Positions 40,865-43,107 of a stretch of 43,107 nt of DNA are shown piece by piece. Each line of letters begins with the position of its first letter. Positions within the stretch are counted from its first letter, which is position 1. This DNA comes from CAJWPI01 sp964635015. GTDB lineage: Bacteria > Pseudomonadota > Gammaproteobacteria > Magnimaribacterales > Magnimaribacteraceae. The DNA lies in the NCBI GenBank assembly GCA_964635015.1, contig CAZWMS010000011.1, forward strand, positions 1 through 43,107. The letters run 5' to 3'. The position numbers were made by a program, and so were the translations under genes. The notes under the pieces are model-generated. The model was not told the DNA's origin, did no database searches, and was given only the letters and a program-made list of their open reading frames with translations.

Positions 40865-41834
40865 ACAATACCCATGGTTGGATGACTATTTAAATTCTCT
40901 TGATCTTAATAAGTTTCATCATGCTCATATAATTGGAGGTAGAGGAGGGCTAGGCAAATGGGAATTTGCCAAGATAGTTTCTAAATATATTCTTTGTAAA
41001 ACTTTTTCTCAAAAAAAAGATTGTGCCTGTAAATCTTGTAATCTTTTTTTGGCAGGTAATCACCCCGATTTTTATTTTATTTTTCCAGAAAGAGGAAAAA
41101 AACTTATTTCTATCAATCAAATAAGAGAGCTACATCGTGATCTCTATGAATCTGCTTTCTTAAATTCTAATAAAGTTTTCATTATCAAACCAGCAGAATT
41201 ACTAACTCATGAAGCCGAGGATTCTACTTTAAAAATTCTTGAAGAGCCGCCTCAGGACACGTTTTTTTTGCTAGTTTCTAATAAGCCTAAACAATTAAGT
41301 CCAACTATAAGGAGTAGATGCTCACAAATTGATATACAAACTCCCTTAATAGAACAATCAGATAAATGGTTATCAGAAAAATCTACAAATGAGGAGGAAA
41401 GACTATTAGCATTAGAAATGTCTAAAGGGAGGCCATTAATAGCTATGGATTTACTTTCAAGATCATTAAGTGAGCTAAGAACTAGTTTTATTTCAGATAT
41501 TTCTGACCTTATAAAAGGAACAAAAAACCTAATAACTATTTCAGAAATATGGGCAAAAGATAAAAGCTTAGATATTAAGTTAGAGTGGATGGGGGAATTA
41601 TTAGGCGATAGTCTAAGACATCAGTTCTATACTTCAGAAGCAAAAACCAAAGATGACACTGACCATATTTCATCCTTTCTAGGCAAGAAAGTTAATTCTT
41701 TAATTTTATTTAATCTTTTGAACGAAACTAACCAGACTTGGTTCTACTTTAGTGAGGATTCCAATCTTAGAATAGATTATCAGCTTCAATCTTTATTTGT
41801 CTCGTGGAACACAAAATTAGGTATTGGTTCTTAA
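40854..41834 (+). CDS. holB: DNA polymerase III delta-prime subunit
   Basis: Clamp-loader subunit of 326 aa. GGRGGLGKWEFA is a modified P-loop; a zinc module C-x9-C-x-C-x2-C follows (ending DCACKSC). NHPDFYFI, EDSTLKILEEPP and the SRC motif (IRSRCSQ) are typical. The sensor-like and collar domains are shorter and less conserved. It converges on the membrane protein gene 21 nt away. Confidence 0.94.
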   Translation: MDIEQYPWLDDYLNSLDLNKFHHAHIIGGRGGLGKWEFAKIVSKYILCKTFSQKKDCACKSCNLFLAGNHPDFYFIFPERGKKLISINQIRELHRDLYESAFLNSNKVFIIKPAELLTHEAEDSTLKILEEPPQDTFFLLVSNKPKQLSPTIRSRCSQIDIQTPLIEQSDKWLSEKSTNEEERLLALEMSKGRPLIAMDLLSRSLSELRTSFISDISDLIKGTKNLITISEIWAKDKSLDIKLEWMGELLGDSLRHQFYTSEAKTKDDTDHISSFLGKKVNSLILFNLLNETNQTWFYFSEDSNLRIDYQLQSLFVSWNTKLGIGS

Positions 41835-41855
41835 TAACCTGGCTTCTATGCTTAA

Positions 41856-42539
41856 CTAATCGCTAATTTTTTTTTCAACAATAAATATTCTATAAATAAA
41901 GATACAAAAATAAAACTGAAAGGTTATATAAGTGAATGTCGAGAGTAAAAAAATTATAAACAGGGGTATAGTATCTCCATCTGGAAAAGGAAAAATAAGA
42001 CTTAATAGGATTGTCAAAATTGATAAAAAGATGATAAAAAGAAAAACAATAAAGAAAATAGTTAAACCGTATAGCCAGGCTTTATTACGAGCATAATGCT
42101 GAGATATATTAAAAGCTTCAAAGAATTTTTTTCCCTCTAAAACAACTACATACTGAATGAATACAAATCTACCTAATAAATAAATTCCAGGTAGTATGAG
42201 CAAAAAACCTGCAAGTACAGCCAAGCCAACAGTTAAGGAAGTAAGAAAGAGAGTGGGTATAAAGAAAACTGATTTAAATAAATAATTTGGTAAACTTTGA
42301 GGTCTATTAAAATGTAAATCGTTAACCAACATGATGGTAACAGAGATCAAAACTAATTGAAAAAAAGCAGATAAAAGTTGAAGAACGGCTTGAAATATAA
42401 ATGTAGAAGAAGGGTCTAAATTTGCCTGAAGCAAAGAAATTAAACTTAAAATCAATATAGGGATAGTGCAAACATACACCATTTTAAAAAAATGTCTGAG
42501 ATAAAAATTATTAGAATATTTTACTGCTTCAAGTATCAT
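41856..42539 (-). CDS. Polytopic membrane protein, YciC-like
   Basis: Inner-membrane protein of 227 aa with about six hydrophobic segments. LLILPGIYLLGRFVFIQYVVVLEGKKFFEAFNIS resembles the core of YciC/UPF0259 and related glycerophosphodiesterase membrane domains. No catalytic residues are seen. Function unknown; the neighbours give no clear hint. It is divergent from grxC. Confidence 0.7.
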   Translation of the reverse strand: MILEAVKYSNNFYLRHFFKMVYVCTIPILILSLISLLQANLDPSSTFIFQAVLQLLSAFFQLVLISVTIMLVNDLHFNRPQSLPNYLFKSVFFIPTLFLTSLTVGLAVLAGFLLILPGIYLLGRFVFIQYVVVLEGKKFFEAFNISQHYARNKAWLYGLTIFFIVFLFIIFLSILTILLSLIFPFPDGDTIPLFIIFLLSTFTYITFQFYFCIFIYRIFIVEKKISD

Positions 42540-42592
42540 TAAACTAAGTGAATAAATTCTTCAATATAAATGGAATTATATCAAAGGTAAAT

Positions 42593-42811
42593 ATGATAGA
42601 AATTTGGTCAAAACCTAACTGCATTTTTTGTGAAAAAGCTGAAAAGTTATGCCAAGTAAAGGGTCTTGAATATAAGAAATACATGCTTGATGTTGATTTT
42701 TCTAGAGAGCAGTTAATGGCAAAGTTTCCAGAAGCTAGAACTTTTCCTCAAATTACGCAAGATGACCAATATGTAGGTGGATATACTGAACTAGATCAAC
42801 ATCTCAAATAA
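42593..42811 (+). CDS. grxC: Glutaredoxin (GrxC-like)
   Basis: Small dithiol glutaredoxin of 72 aa. MIEIWSKPNCIFC opens with the redox pair CIFC, where CPYC is usual. ARTFPQI carries the cis-proline, and VGGYTEL ends the glutathione site. I start at ATG 42593, which has AAAGGT upstream; a GTG at 42548 would add 15 residues foreign to the family. It lies 3 nt before the symporter gene. Confidence 0.9.
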   Translation: MIEIWSKPNCIFCEKAEKLCQVKGLEYKKYMLDVDFSREQLMAKFPEARTFPQITQDDQYVGGYTELDQHLK

Positions 42812-42814
42812 GAA

Positions 42815-43107
42815 ATGAACATATTCACACAAGTCCTTGAATTTCTTACATATTATTTAGTAGATCATTACTGGTTTCCAGCTTTCTTAATAGGTTCTGG
42901 TATTTTCTTTACGATCTATCTAGGCTTTCCTCAAATCAAGTATTTTGCCCACGGGTGGAGAATTTTGTCTGGTAAATATGTAAAACCAGGTACAGAGGGT
43001 GAAACAACCCCTTTCCAGGCTCTAACTACAGCTCTTTCAGGAACCATTGGTACAGGGAATATTGGCGGTGTTGCTTTAGCTATTTTTCTTGGAGGGCCAG
43101 CTGCAAT
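42815..43107 (+). CDS. AGCS-family sodium:alanine/glycine symporter, 5' part only
   Basis: First 97 codons of a membrane symporter, cut by the window edge. An N-terminal membrane segment (WFPAFLIGSGIFFTIYLG) is followed by PFQALTTALSGTIGTGNIGGVA, the signature of the alanine or glycine:cation symporter family. ATG is 3 nt after the grxC stop. Sodium-driven amino-acid uptake would use the gradient maintained by an NhaD-type antiporter. Confidence 0.9.
   Translation, partial: MNIFTQVLEFLTYYLVDHYWFPAFLIGSGIFFTIYLGFPQIKYFAHGWRILSGKYVKPGTEGETTPFQALTTALSGTIGTGNIGGVALAIFLGGPAA

Noticed and set aside
42548..42592. Longer glutaredoxin from a GTG start
   Set aside because: The added 15 residues do not belong to the family, and the ATG at 42593 has a ribosome site.
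1..43107. Mobile elements, CRISPR, tRNA or prophage genes
   Set aside because: I found no transposase, integrase, direct-repeat array, cloverleaf or phage structural gene, so any transfer of the F420 or steroid genes left no visible border.

Overview
The window is strongly AT-rich (by eye about one third G+C) and very gene-dense, with no gap over 300 bases. I see no insertion sequence, CRISPR array, tRNA or rRNA. The housekeeping part points to a gammaproteobacterium: rne and rluC are divergent, followed by yceD-rpmF-fabD-fabG-acpP-fabF-mltG-tmk-holB, with mlaA, dusA, nudC and an IbpA-type small heat-shock gene nearby. The AT-richness, overlapping genes, shared stop codons, TonB receptor and NhaD-type antiporter suggest a streamlined marine lineage of the SAR86 kind. 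That placement is inference, not proof.

Layout. (1) 1-2,122: an IbpA-like Hsp20 with a sigma32-like promoter and a ROSE-like RNA thermometer, then two short-chain dehydrogenases. (2) 2,214-9,495: a coenzyme F420 locus. It has an F420:NADPH oxidoreductase (fno) overlapping cofE, cofD and cofC, a coupled alpha/beta hydrolase, a luciferase-like (LLM) oxidoreductase, and a fused CofG-CofH (FbiC) F0 synthase. (3) 9,519-18,832: a steroid-like catabolic cluster. It has a KshA-like Rieske oxygenase, a 3-ketosteroid dehydrogenase-like flavoprotein, an EstB-like serine hydrolase, a zinc dehydrogenase, an SDR, an NTF2-fold protein with a Tat-like leader, a ketosteroid delta-isomerase with its catalytic Tyr/Asp/Asp intact, and a TonB receptor. 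(4) 18,970-22,334: TauE-like permease, quinone-oxidoreductase-like MDR, a Bacteroidota-type PdxJ, monothiol glutaredoxin, and a secreted NTF2-fold protein. (5) 22,460-34,052: argG, ferredoxin-NADP reductase-like protein, MetG split from its C-terminal tRNA-binding domain, Mrp, mlaA, a TerB-like protein, dusA, nhaD, nudC, rne. (6) 34,334-43,107: rluC, yceD, rpmF and the fatty-acid cluster (without plsX, fabH or pabC), mltG, tmk, holB, a membrane protein, grxC, and the start of an AGCS symporter cut by the window edge.

How the genes may work together. FbiC makes the deazaflavin F0. CofC, CofD and CofE convert it to F420. Fno can exchange hydride between NADPH and F420, and the LLM enzyme is the likely local user. 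Beside this lie the enzymes expected for attack on 3-keto-delta4/delta5 steroid rings, with a TonB receptor for uptake. An F420 system next to a steroid-type module in an AT-rich gammaproteobacterial genome is the most notable content here. A functional link between the two is a hypothesis based on proximity.
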